53,928 nucleotides of DNA from Brachyspira sp. CAG:484. GTDB taxonomy: Bacteria > Cyanobacteriota > Vampirovibrionia > Gastranaerophilales > Gastranaerophilaceae. Under the pieces are notes generated by a model. That model was not told where the DNA came from. It did no database searches and saw only the letters and a program-made list of their open reading frames with translations. Shown piece by piece: positions 18,264-25,782 of the stretch (positions are counted from its first letter, which is position 1; each line of letters begins with the position of its first letter). The position numbers were made by a program, and so were the translations under genes. The DNA lies in assembly GCA_000431315.1 (NCBI GenBank), contig HF989722.1:1-53928 (forward strand), written 5' to 3'.

Positions 18264-18288
18264 AAAAACTCCCTTCTGGGAGTTTTTT
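18264..18288 (+). terminator. Intrinsic terminator
   Basis: AAAAACTCCC (18264-18273) pairs with GGGAGTTTTT (18278-18287), with T run. Confidence 0.88.
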
Positions 18289-18326
18289 ATTGCGTAAATA
18301 AAATGTTACAAACTTCTTTCACTTTA

Positions 18327-18355
18327 TTGGCAATGTATAAAAAAAATAGTATAAT
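18327..18355 (+). promoter_or_regulatory. Promoter of rpiB
   Basis: TTGGCA (18327-18332), 17-base spacer, TATAAT (18350-18355). Confidence 0.7.
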
Positions 18356-18384
18356 TAATATACAAAATGAAAGAGGTGTTTATT

Positions 18385-18819
18385 ATGGAAGATTTAAAGG
18401 TTGTTATTGGCTCTGACCATGGTGGGTTTCATTATAAGGAAAAGGTTATTGATTATTTAACATCAAGGAATATACCTTTTGTTGATGTAGGTACCCATAC
18501 CAGAGAAGCATGCGACTATCCGGATATTGCAAAAGCTGTTTGTGAACGGGTAATCAGCGGAAAATCAAACAGAGGGATTCTTATTTGCGGAACAGGTATT
18601 GGTATGTCAATAGCAGCAAATAAGGTACGGGGAATAAGGGCTGCATTATGCGGAGATACCTATTCTGCAAGAGTTTCAAGAGCACACAATAATGCAAATA
18701 TTTTGTGCATAGGTGAACGTGTAATAGGTGAACACCTTGCGCTGGATATTGTTGACATTTGGCTTAAAACAGGTTTTGAAGGCGGACGCCATAAACGAAG
18801 AGTTGATTTAATTGAATAA
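18385..18819 (+). CDS. rpiB: Ribose 5-phosphate isomerase B
   Basis: A 144-residue RpiB/LacAB-family sugar-phosphate isomerase that interconverts ribose 5-phosphate and ribulose 5-phosphate in the pentose phosphate pathway. Signatures are GSDHGG near the N-terminus, CDYPDIA, the catalytic cysteine in ILICGTGIGMSIAANK, and RAALCGD. I chose ATG 18385 instead of ATG 18367, because AAGAGGTG at 18371-18378 is a ribosome-binding site for the second and lies inside the longer frame. The gene has its own promoter and terminator. Confidence 0.95.
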   Translation: MEDLKVVIGSDHGGFHYKEKVIDYLTSRNIPFVDVGTHTREACDYPDIAKAVCERVISGKSNRGILICGTGIGMSIAANKVRGIRAALCGDTYSARVSRAHNNANILCIGERVIGEHLALDIVDIWLKTGFEGGRHKRRVDLIE

Positions 18820-18833
18820 AATAATTAAAAGAA

Positions 18834-18862
18834 TTCCCGCTATTGCTGGCGGGAACTTTTTT
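18834..18862 (+). terminator. Intrinsic terminator after rpiB
   Basis: TTCCCGC (18834-18840) pairs with GCGGGAA (18849-18855), followed by a T run. Confidence 0.88.
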
Positions 18863-18894
18863 TGCTATAATTTTTTCAGAATAAAGGAAAAAAT

Positions 18895-19293
18895 ATGACA
18901 AAAGAAATTGATTCACACAAACTGGCCTGTGTTATTGCAGGAACATTAGATGACAAACTCGGAAAAGAGATTTCTATACTTAATATCAGTCATGTTTCAT
19001 CTCTTGCTGATTATTTTGTTATTGTAACCGGAGATTCAACACCGCAGGTAAAAGCACTTATGGAAAGTACTAAAGAGCGTATAAAAGAACTCTTTGAACG
19101 TTTACCTAACAGAGTTGAAAATGATTTGAAAAATCGTTGGAACCTTCTGGATTATGGTGATGTTGTTGTGCATATTCTCCACAGAGATGAACGTGAAACA
19201 TACGCAATTGAAAAATTCTGGAACAATGCGTTCAGTATTCCGGAAGAAGAGTGGAGAGAAATCTCTAAAGAATACTCTGCATACAACAGTTAA
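18895..19293 (+). CDS. rsfS: Ribosomal silencing factor RsfS
   Basis: A 132-residue Iojap/RsfS protein. It binds ribosomal protein uL14 and blocks joining of the 30S and 50S subunits when nutrients are low. Family features are the N-terminal helix before ADYFVIVTGDS, the central NRWNLLDYGDVVVHIL segment and the FW near the end. Length is typical. The ribosome-binding site AAAGGA is 7 bases before the ATG, with a TATAAT box at about 18865. It is a single gene after rpiB. Confidence 0.94.
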   Translation: MTKEIDSHKLACVIAGTLDDKLGKEISILNISHVSSLADYFVIVTGDSTPQVKALMESTKERIKELFERLPNRVENDLKNRWNLLDYGDVVVHILHRDERETYAIEKFWNNAFSIPEEEWREISKEYSAYNS

Positions 19294-19335
19294 ATTTAAA
19301 CTTTAAAAGGCAGCTACTTTACATATTGCAATAAT

Positions 19336-19364
19336 TTTACAAAATTTGAAGAGAAGGCTATAAT
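19336..19364 (+). promoter_or_regulatory. Promoter for a leaderless TPR message
   Basis: TTTACA (19336-19341), 17-base spacer, TATAAT (19359-19364). The ATG is only 6 bases after the -10 box. Confidence 0.6.
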
Positions 19365-19370
19365 AATCTT

Positions 19371-20453
19371 ATGGAAAATATTGAGAACAAACAGGAATTA
19401 GAAAAGCAGATTAACGAAACAGTTCTGGAAATGGCAAAAGATCCGAAAAATACGGAGATTTACCACAAACTGTCACGTCTATATTTAGAGTTGCAGGATT
19501 ATGACAAGGTTATGTCAGTGTTAGACAGTATTTTGTCTATCAACCCTAACGATGTTCAGGCTCTTGTCGGTATGGGAACTATGTGGTTCTATGAAAAAGA
19601 TTTTAGAAAATCTTTGTCTTACTATAACAGAGCTCTTGAAATTAATCCTAAAAATTATTTGATTTATTACAACATCGGTAATGTTTTTGCAGAATGGAAA
19701 AACTTTCCTAAAGCTTTATTTTATTACAACAGAGCTATTGACTTAAATGCTTTTAATCCTGAGATTTATAATGCAATAGCACTTCTGTATTATGATAATG
19801 AAGATTATATTGAATCAAAAGCTTACTATGAAAAAGCGCTTTCGCTTGATCCGGAAAACTTAACTGCTCTTGTTGATATGGGTAATGTATGCTTTAAATT
19901 ATTCGATTATGAAAGAGCTCTGGATCTTTATAAAAGGGTTTTTGCACTCAATATAGATAACAAAGTTGTTGCAATATGTATCGGTAATACTTATACACTT
20001 ATGCACAAAAGGGAAGAAGCTTATTCTTACTTTGAAAAAGCACTGACTATGGAAGGCGATAACTATAGAGCTTATATTTGCTATGCAATTTCACTTTCAG
20101 AATTTGGCGAATACGATATGGCTATTGAAATGTATAAGAGAGCAATTGAAGTATTTCCTAAAGAGCCTAACGCTTATGAACTTCTTGGCAACCTATATAC
20201 AAACTTAAACAGACTTGATGATGCTATGGCTGAATATAAAAAGATTTTGCGTTTTTCACCTAACAACGCAGAAACTTATATGCTGTTAGGAAATGCACAT
20301 TACCTCCAGGGAGATATTGAAAAGGCTATTGCGTCATACCGTTCATCTATTAAAATAGAACCGGATAATGATGAGCATAAACTTGTTTATTTCCAGGTTC
20401 TTGATGAATATATAGACAGAAAACGCAAAGGTGACGTAGGACAGGAAGCATAA
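19371..20453 (+). CDS. TPR-repeat protein
   Basis: A 360-residue protein made almost wholly of about nine or ten tetratricopeptide repeats, each 34 residues. Clear units are YDKVMSVLDSILSINPNDVQ, FRKSLSYYNRALEINPKN and YESKAYYEKALSLDPEN-like segments. TPR superhelices bind other proteins. No signal peptide or enzymatic domain is visible. It overlaps the next gene by one base (TAATG), which indicates translational coupling to the Tic20-like membrane protein, so the two may act together. The message is probably leaderless. Confidence 0.9.
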   Translation: MENIENKQELEKQINETVLEMAKDPKNTEIYHKLSRLYLELQDYDKVMSVLDSILSINPNDVQALVGMGTMWFYEKDFRKSLSYYNRALEINPKNYLIYYNIGNVFAEWKNFPKALFYYNRAIDLNAFNPEIYNAIALLYYDNEDYIESKAYYEKALSLDPENLTALVDMGNVCFKLFDYERALDLYKRVFALNIDNKVVAICIGNTYTLMHKREEAYSYFEKALTMEGDNYRAYICYAISLSEFGEYDMAIEMYKRAIEVFPKEPNAYELLGNLYTNLNRLDDAMAEYKKILRFSPNNAETYMLLGNAHYLQGDIEKAIASYRSSIKIEPDNDEHKLVYFQVLDEYIDRKRKGDVGQEA

Positions 20454-20869
20454 TGTATTCTTATAATAATAGTGAAAATCCGTATATGATAGAAAGAATC
20501 GTTGCGGCTTTAACTTATCCGACAATGGGGATGATTGGTTTTATATGGCTTATTTTAGGTTTGATAACTAAAGCCAGACCACGAGCGTTTACATTATATC
20601 ATATTTACCAGTCCATATTCCTTTCCATTGCATATGTTGTATTATCGCTTTTGATTGGAATTGTAGTTAATATATTGAGTTATGTACCTTTAATAAATAA
20701 ATTGGTAGCGCAGATTGTGTTTTGGACAAATGCGCCGGTATTTTTCGGATATTCAATTATACAAACTATTATTTATGCGATAATCCTTTATCTTGCAGTA
20801 TTTGCATTTATGGGCAGGTATAGCTACTTTCCTTGGGTTTCAGAGATAATTAAAGAAAATCTTCGCTAG
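20453..20869 (+). CDS. Tic20-like small membrane protein
   Basis: A 138-residue protein with four hydrophobic segments. The arrangement, ERIVAALTYPTMG, then a helix, a short loop ending ARAFTLYHIYQSIFLSI and two more helices, resembles the Tic20/Ycf60 family. Tic20 is a chloroplast protein-import component with cyanobacterial homologues whose role is unsettled. The match is by pattern only; a DUF4870-type protein is the main alternative. It is translationally coupled to the TPR gene. Chloroplast import systems also pair membrane channels with TPR receptors, but whether that parallel means anything here is untested. Confidence 0.6.
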   Translation: MYSYNNSENPYMIERIVAALTYPTMGMIGFIWLILGLITKARPRAFTLYHIYQSIFLSIAYVVLSLLIGIVVNILSYVPLINKLVAQIVFWTNAPVFFGYSIIQTIIYAIILYLAVFAFMGRYSYFPWVSEIIKENLR

Positions 20870-20882
20870 AGTTTACAACAAT

Positions 20883-20900
20883 GCCGGATAACCGGTTTTT
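20883..20900 (+). terminator. Weak terminator after the Tic20-like gene
   Basis: GCCGG (20883-20887) pairs with CCGGT (20892-20896) around ATAA, followed by T. The stem is short. Confidence 0.4.
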
Positions 20901-20933
20901 GAACCCATTTTACCCCTCCAAAAACATAAAAAA

Positions 20934-20981
20934 TGGATCCGGTCAGATTCGAACTGATAACCAACGGATTATGAGCAAACT
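20934..20981 (-). pseudogene. tRNA-like 3' half (Met-type CAT anticodon loop)
   Basis: Read on the minus strand this stretch has CTCATAA like a Met anticodon loop. A canonical T-loop with box B GTTCGAATC follows, then CGGATCC and A, like the acceptor 3' strand and discriminator. No matching GGATCCG 5' strand or D-arm is present upstream, and the anticodon stem does not pair. It may be an attachment-site remnant left by an element that integrated in a tRNA 3' end, or a decayed tRNA. No integrase is in the window. Confidence 0.4.
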
Positions 20982-21035
20982 GTCCGGTTATAATTTTAAA
21001 GTTTTATATGGCACAATCGTCATTAAAACCGGAGA

Positions 21036-22313
21036 TTATGATTTTTTGGATAATACAATTGCATTAGAAATAGGTATGCCGCCATAAACTTGCGGTTTAT
21101 TAACAATTTTTCCGTTAACATACATAACAGTAGAGCCACCTCCGTCAAGGTTTATTGCCCCAACACAGCCAACAGATTTCATAAAGTTTGCAAGTTCCAT
21201 TAAAGTCATACCAATAGAGCTGCCTTCTCTGCCGTCAACTGCAACAAGGATTAAATTGTTATCTTCAGTGTATCCTATTGCGCTGCGGGGATTTCTTCCG
21301 CCAATAGCTCCGAGTTTCTGGGCTGTCATATCAACAAAGACATCGCCGTCTTTGATAAGATATGGACCTCCGCTAATAATATGTTTAACATTTTTCCACT
21401 CAGGAGTTGTATTAACCTCGAATTTAACTTTCTTATTTTTTAAAAGCGGCTGTAAGACAGATTTAGGACCTGATATAACATAGCCGTTTTCAGGTATAGT
21501 AATAGGATTTGCAGAGGCTTTTGTAATAATATTATCTTCAACAAGAAGCCCCATACCATATTTAGGAGCATACGGAGAAGCTTTCCCCCATTCCGGAGTA
21601 TAAACTATAACGTGTGTAGAAAGCATTCTGGGCTGGTTAATATTATTAACCTTAATAGTTGTTCCGGAACCTTTCAAAGACGCATCCAGCTGAACTCTGG
21701 CAACGTCAAAACGATTTTTTTCACCTTCATCAAATATACCAAGAGCAACCCTGTCATAAACAGGACCTGTGTACATCTTTTTATCAATCATTAAAGTTCC
21801 GAGAGGAACGCCCGTTTGAGGCTTAAAGTATGTACCATTCAATGCTACAATTGAATTTGTATTTTTTGCAATAGTTGTAATTGTTCTTCTGCTTTTTAAA
21901 TTATTAGAAGTTGAGGACAGAGCCGGTTTTAATTCAAATTCGTCAGCCAGCTTTAAATCCATTTCAACAACATTAATTCTTACCGGTCTGCCACTATAAT
22001 ACTTTGTAAGTTTAATATGCTTTACCCCGCTGCCTACAGTGCTTATAAGAGAATTAGGGTATTTTTTCTTAATCTTCTCATCAAAATTTTTTGAACGGGT
22101 TTCCATAGAGTACTCATTTAGAAAATGCTCTTTAATTTGTCCTGTGTCAATACTCATAACGGGCATACCAACATGAGCAACCTGCATATCATCGGCAAAG
22201 ATTGGAGAATTAAAAATAAGACTTTGCGAAAATACCAGTACCCCTATAATCGAAGCACTCACCGTATACTCGATTAATTTCCGAAATTCAGGCATGTCAA
22301 ATAGTGTATCCAT
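21036..22313 (-). CDS. Exported phosphodiester glycosidase (NAGPA/DUF2233) family protein
   Basis: A 425-residue protein with an N-terminal hydrophobic segment (about 15-40, ending SPIFADD), which suggests export or membrane anchoring. The domain from about 140 on has the NAGPA-type signature: NGTYFKPQTGVPLG, ISGGPYLIKDGD, NPRSAIGY, and GAINLDGGGSTVMYV near the end. The human relative removes GlcNAc from phosphodiesters. Bacterial ones are often linked to exopolysaccharide or wall turnover, but the substrate is unknown. The ribosome-binding site is GAGGTGA. The leader is about 160 bases long. Confidence 0.88.
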   Translation of the reverse strand: MDTLFDMPEFRKLIEYTVSASIIGVLVFSQSLIFNSPIFADDMQVAHVGMPVMSIDTGQIKEHFLNEYSMETRSKNFDEKIKKKYPNSLISTVGSGVKHIKLTKYYSGRPVRINVVEMDLKLADEFELKPALSSTSNNLKSRRTITTIAKNTNSIVALNGTYFKPQTGVPLGTLMIDKKMYTGPVYDRVALGIFDEGEKNRFDVARVQLDASLKGSGTTIKVNNINQPRMLSTHVIVYTPEWGKASPYAPKYGMGLLVEDNIITKASANPITIPENGYVISGPKSVLQPLLKNKKVKFEVNTTPEWKNVKHIISGGPYLIKDGDVFVDMTAQKLGAIGGRNPRSAIGYTEDNNLILVAVDGREGSSIGMTLMELANFMKSVGCVGAINLDGGGSTVMYVNGKIVNKPQVYGGIPISNAIVLSKKS

Positions 22314-22473
22314 AGCGTCACCTCAAGAATTTAAAAGTAACCGGATACCTTTTTGATTAAAGAGTGGGGTGGGGAATAACACTCATCAGAAACCTGCTTT
22401 TTACTCTAATTGAAAGTTTCCTTATAACAATAAAGTTTTTTCAAAAGAGCCAACCATTTTACAGGGACTTCCT
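22314..22473 (-). other. Long untranslated leader of the glycosidase gene
   Basis: About 160 bases lie between the likely transcript start and the ATG at 22313. It contains AGAGT/ACTCT arms around a C-rich run and a purine-rich ribosome-binding site. It did not match a riboswitch class I know. No gene is seen in it. Confidence 0.35.
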
Positions 22474-22479
22474 ACTACC

Positions 22480-22508
22480 ATTGTAACATATTTTTACAAA
22501 TAGCGCAA
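22480..22508 (-). promoter_or_regulatory. Promoter of the glycosidase gene
   Basis: On the minus strand TTGCGC and TACAAT are 17 bases apart. This sets the leader length at about 160 bases. Confidence 0.5.
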
Positions 22509-22677
22509 GTTCTCTGATAACAAGGGTTTTACAAAACTAAATAGAGGTAAAATTACACTTATTTTAAACAAAAATATACCGGCATAAATAAAATTAAAAG
22601 GATTAAAAGCACTCCGAATATAATATCAGGTACATCTTCAAATTTTGAATTATACATTTAAATTTATTTCCAAATAT

Positions 22678-22747
22678 TATTACATGTAATATTAATAATA
22701 TGATATATCATATATTTTGTCAATCATATCATATTGTGAAATATAAT
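22678..22747 (+). promoter_or_regulatory. Operator palindromes and -10 box of the XRE gene
   Basis: Two perfect palindromes lie upstream of the regulator: 22678-22691 (14 bp) and 22698-22713 (16 bp, ATATGATATATCATAT). A further TCATATCATA sequence is at about 22725. TATAAT is at 22742-22747, 6 bases before the ATG. This is consistent with autorepression and a leaderless transcript. Confidence 0.5.
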
Positions 22748-22753
22748 GAGAAG

Positions 22754-22966
22754 ATGATAATATTTAAGCTAGATGATTTAATATGGCAGCATAGAACGAC
22801 TGCTGAGGACATTTTTCAGAAAACAGGAATAGGGAAATCTACTATTTCGACAATAAGAAATAACAAAAATATAAATATAAGCATTCACACCCTAAATAAA
22901 CTCTGCAAATATTTTAACTGTAAAATTTCGGATATAATGGAATATGTTCCTGATAATGATAATTAA
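22754..22966 (+). CDS. XRE-family helix-turn-helix regulator
   Basis: A 70-residue protein that is essentially one Cro/C1-type helix-turn-helix domain (TAEDIFQKTGIGKSTISTIRNNK, then HTLNKLCKYFNC). It would act as a DNA-binding repressor. I chose ATG 22754 and not an earlier ATG at 22700, because the longer frame runs through the palindromic operator and reads Tyr/His/Ile-rich sequence unlike the family. TATAAT ends 6 bases before the chosen ATG. The last four bases overlap the stop of the convergent helicase gene. No partner toxin is seen. Confidence 0.78.
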   Translation: MIIFKLDDLIWQHRTTAEDIFQKTGIGKSTISTIRNNKNINISIHTLNKLCKYFNCKISDIMEYVPDNDN

Positions 22967-25248
22967 TCAATATCAACAGGTTCTCTCTGGATTTTTTCTA
23001 TTGCCTCGCGTGCAGTGAATACAAGAGCTTCCGGCACATTTGATATTGTGGTAAACTGTCGCAAAACATCAACAACACGTTTAAATGAACGAACAATATC
23101 GCCTTCGCCAATATCAATCTGCTCTGTAATGGTTTCCCACTCAGCACCTTCAACCCAGAGTTCAATCAACGAACTGAAATATGGATTAATATACAGAGGC
23201 GCTTCAACTGAATATGAGTTTTGAACTTTTTCAACTTTCCGCCTGATATTTCTTATCTGATTTAAAGTCTTTCTAACAGGTTCTGAAATAGGGAGATATG
23301 GAATATCAATTCTTAGTTCTTCTGTAGTTATGGCACAGACAACTGCAGCAAGCTGGGCTGGTGTAAGATTTTCCAGTAGATGAGAAAATATAATTTCAGC
23401 AATAAATAATTCATTCTCAGAACGGATCTGTGAAGTTGTAACACCTTTTTCTGTAGGATAATCATCTTTCAAATATCCAAAGTCCTGCAATACGCTTCTG
23501 TGCGCAAGAAACTTATTCCAAAAAATATCCCTCTGCCGTTCGATTTCTTTCTGTAGTTTTTTTTGTTTGACATTAATTCTTTCAATAACTTCAATACTTT
23601 TTGAGTGTTTTTTGTATAATTTACAGCTATCACAGGCAAAGCAGTGCATTTTTTCAAGCATTGCCTTTGTTTCTTTCCCAAACTGAACAGCTTCCGGAGA
23701 AAGCGGCCTGTTTTTAGCACGCTCCTGTTTGCATATCTTCTTATAAGTCTGCCTGTTTTGAACATAAATATGACGCAGTTTGTCATATTCAAAAAGCTGT
23801 TCATCAGAATGCTTAAAAGGACAAACAAACATCCGTTCTTTAATTTCGTTATCAAGCACCCCCTGCAAATCAAGAAGTGGCTTCAAACGAGAACCTGATG
23901 AAAAATACCCGAAACTCTTAAGGATAAGTTCTTTAGCCTCATCAAGACTGAAACGCTGAAGCAGATTAAGAACCATAGAATAGCTCGGAGAAAAACGGCT
24001 TTCTAAAGGATTAGCTCCGCTCAAAACGAGTTCTGCCACCTCTTCAGGTGATTGAAATGGTGTGCCGACAACGGTAACATAACCAACTTCATCCATTCCT
24101 CTTCGCCCTGCGCGGCCTGACATTTGCAAAAATTCGCTTGCAGTAAGCATCCTGTGCCCGCTGTCTGTTCTTTTGCTGGTTGAGCTGATAACCGTAGAAC
24201 GTGCAGGCATATTAATTCCTGCGGCAAGAGTTTCTGTTGCAAACACAACTTTTATGAGCCCTTTCTGGAAGAGCTTTTCAACAAGATTTTTCCAGGCAGG
24301 CAGAAGCCCTGCATGGTGAGAAGCCACACCGCATAAGAGATAGTCAATATGTTTATTATTATAAAGATGCGGATTTTCAGCTATATATTCATCTATAAAC
24401 TGTTTAATCTGTGCACGCTCGCCTTTTGTAACAAGCTCCAGCGACGCACATTTTTCCATCTGTTCATCACACTTTTTGCGTGAAAACGTAAAATAGATTG
24501 CAGGAAGCATATCCTGTGCATGAAGGTTTCTAACAACATCTTTTACATAAGAACGCTGTTTTTTTCTGTTATGACCGAACTGTTTTTTCTCAGGTCTTAT
24601 TTTTTTATTAAGTTGCCCGCTTGGAGTAAGCAAAGGCAAAAGCTTATCAGGCTGAGAACTGTCAAAATAGAAAAACCTCAACGGCACAGGTCTAAAATCT
24701 GTATCAACAAGTTCAGTTTTTGAGTGAACAGTGTTAATCCAAGCAGTAAGCTCATCCGCATTAGCAACTGTAGCAGAAAGTGCAATAATTTGAACATTTG
24801 TCGGGCAGTAAATGATACTCTCTTCCCAAACAGTTCCACGCTGTTCATCGTTCATATAGTGAACTTCATCAAGTACAACATACTTAACATCCTTCATGTT
24901 GTCCGCAACCGCACCGAAATTCGTACCATAAAGCATGTTTCTAAAAACTTCTGTTGTCATAACAACAATCTGACCGTTTCTGTTTATAGAGGTGTCGCCT
25001 GTCAAAAGCCCTACTTTTTCAGTACCGTATTTTTCAGAAAAATCATAATATTTTTGATTAGATAAAGCCTTTAAAGGCGTTGTATAAAAAATTCTGGTGC
25101 CATCCTCTAATGCTCTGTGAATTGCATGCTGGGCAATAACAGTCTTACCAGCACCGGTTGGAGCGCACACAACAACGCTTTTGCCATTATTAATTAAATC
25201 ACAGGCCTCTTTTTGAAAATCATCCAGCTCAAACGGGAACTCGTACAT
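22963..25248 (-). CDS. Ski2-like DEAD/DEAH-box RNA helicase
   Basis: A 761-residue superfamily 2 helicase of the Ski2/Mtr4/HelY group. Walker A APTGAGKT is at 29-36. Other motifs are DEVHYMND (a DEVH box), LSATVAN, and MSGRAGRRGMD (motif VI). The C-terminal third matches the helical DSHCT-like region, with a CFACDSCKLY cysteine pair in an insert. Cyanobacteria and actinobacteria carry such helicases, thought to act in RNA processing or decay. I chose ATG 25248 over a TTG three bases earlier, because AAGGAG is 5 bases upstream of the ATG. Intact. Confidence 0.92.
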   Translation of the reverse strand: MYEFPFELDDFQKEACDLINNGKSVVVCAPTGAGKTVIAQHAIHRALEDGTRIFYTTPLKALSNQKYYDFSEKYGTEKVGLLTGDTSINRNGQIVVMTTEVFRNMLYGTNFGAVADNMKDVKYVVLDEVHYMNDEQRGTVWEESIIYCPTNVQIIALSATVANADELTAWINTVHSKTELVDTDFRPVPLRFFYFDSSQPDKLLPLLTPSGQLNKKIRPEKKQFGHNRKKQRSYVKDVVRNLHAQDMLPAIYFTFSRKKCDEQMEKCASLELVTKGERAQIKQFIDEYIAENPHLYNNKHIDYLLCGVASHHAGLLPAWKNLVEKLFQKGLIKVVFATETLAAGINMPARSTVISSTSKRTDSGHRMLTASEFLQMSGRAGRRGMDEVGYVTVVGTPFQSPEEVAELVLSGANPLESRFSPSYSMVLNLLQRFSLDEAKELILKSFGYFSSGSRLKPLLDLQGVLDNEIKERMFVCPFKHSDEQLFEYDKLRHIYVQNRQTYKKICKQERAKNRPLSPEAVQFGKETKAMLEKMHCFACDSCKLYKKHSKSIEVIERINVKQKKLQKEIERQRDIFWNKFLAHRSVLQDFGYLKDDYPTEKGVTTSQIRSENELFIAEIIFSHLLENLTPAQLAAVVCAITTEELRIDIPYLPISEPVRKTLNQIRNIRRKVEKVQNSYSVEAPLYINPYFSSLIELWVEGAEWETITEQIDIGEGDIVRSFKRVVDVLRQFTTISNVPEALVFTAREAIEKIQREPVDID

Positions 25249-25314
25249 CAATACTCCTTTTAAAAGCTATATCTGAATATATTATGCCACAAAACGAAAG
25301 AATTAACCACAAAT

Positions 25315-25773
25315 TTACAGCTCTTTGTAAATTCTTCTATCAATCCCAGGCGCAATATAACCAGCCGTAATCAGCGTCATTGGTACAGCATAGATAAAGC
25401 AAACCCACCCGAAAGGCTCTTTATAATAAAAATACATAAACAGCCCGAGAATTATAAATAAAAGCTGCCTCATCAGGTTTGTTTTAAGATATTTTCTTAT
25501 AGAAAAATCCTTATCCGAAAAATTATATCTAAAAAACATGTCTATAATCTTAGTCCAAATAACAAAAGCAGCATACCAGAAATAAACAAATGTACCAAAA
25601 TACAAGACCGGAAGTCCTGCAAGAAGCTTTATAAAAAAAGGAATATTGATATAAAAATACTTAATTATAAGTATTAATTCACAAAAAAATGCAAAGATGC
25701 GGTGAAACGCGCTATCTTTATAAGTAAACGGTTCCTCCAGCATCTTCAATAATTTATCTATGCTAATTGACAT
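25315..25773 (-). CDS. Small membrane protein of unknown function
   Basis: A 152-residue protein with four hydrophobic segments (about 25-45, 48-70, 105-122 and 125-142) and basic loops. No family was recognised. It follows serS by 9 bases and is probably co-transcribed with it. Its ribosome-binding site is weak (TAGG), as expected for coupled translation. Nothing in the sequence points to a transport or enzymatic function. Confidence 0.7.
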   Translation of the reverse strand: MSISIDKLLKMLEEPFTYKDSAFHRIFAFFCELILIIKYFYINIPFFIKLLAGLPVLYFGTFVYFWYAAFVIWTKIIDMFFRYNFSDKDFSIRKYLKTNLMRQLLFIILGLFMYFYYKEPFGWVCFIYAVPMTLITAGYIAPGIDRRIYKEL

Positions 25774-25782
25774 ATAATAAAC

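Noticed and set aside
19371..20453. Repeats in the TPR gene considered as a DNA tandem repeat
   Set aside because: They are protein-level repeats with diverged DNA, not a tandem array.
20881..21087. Open frame of 68 codons on the plus strand
   Set aside because: It runs through a terminator-like hairpin and the tRNA-like fragment, and overlaps the end of the glycosidase gene in antisense. It has no ribosome-binding site and an odd composition.
22570..22680. AT-rich stretch looked at as a possible small gene or replication origin
   Set aside because: No DnaA boxes, no start codon with ribosome-binding site, no repeats beyond the two palindromes already listed.
24724..25065. 113-codon plus-strand frame inside the helicase gene
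   Set aside because: Antisense to conserved helicase motifs; no promoter or ribosome-binding site.
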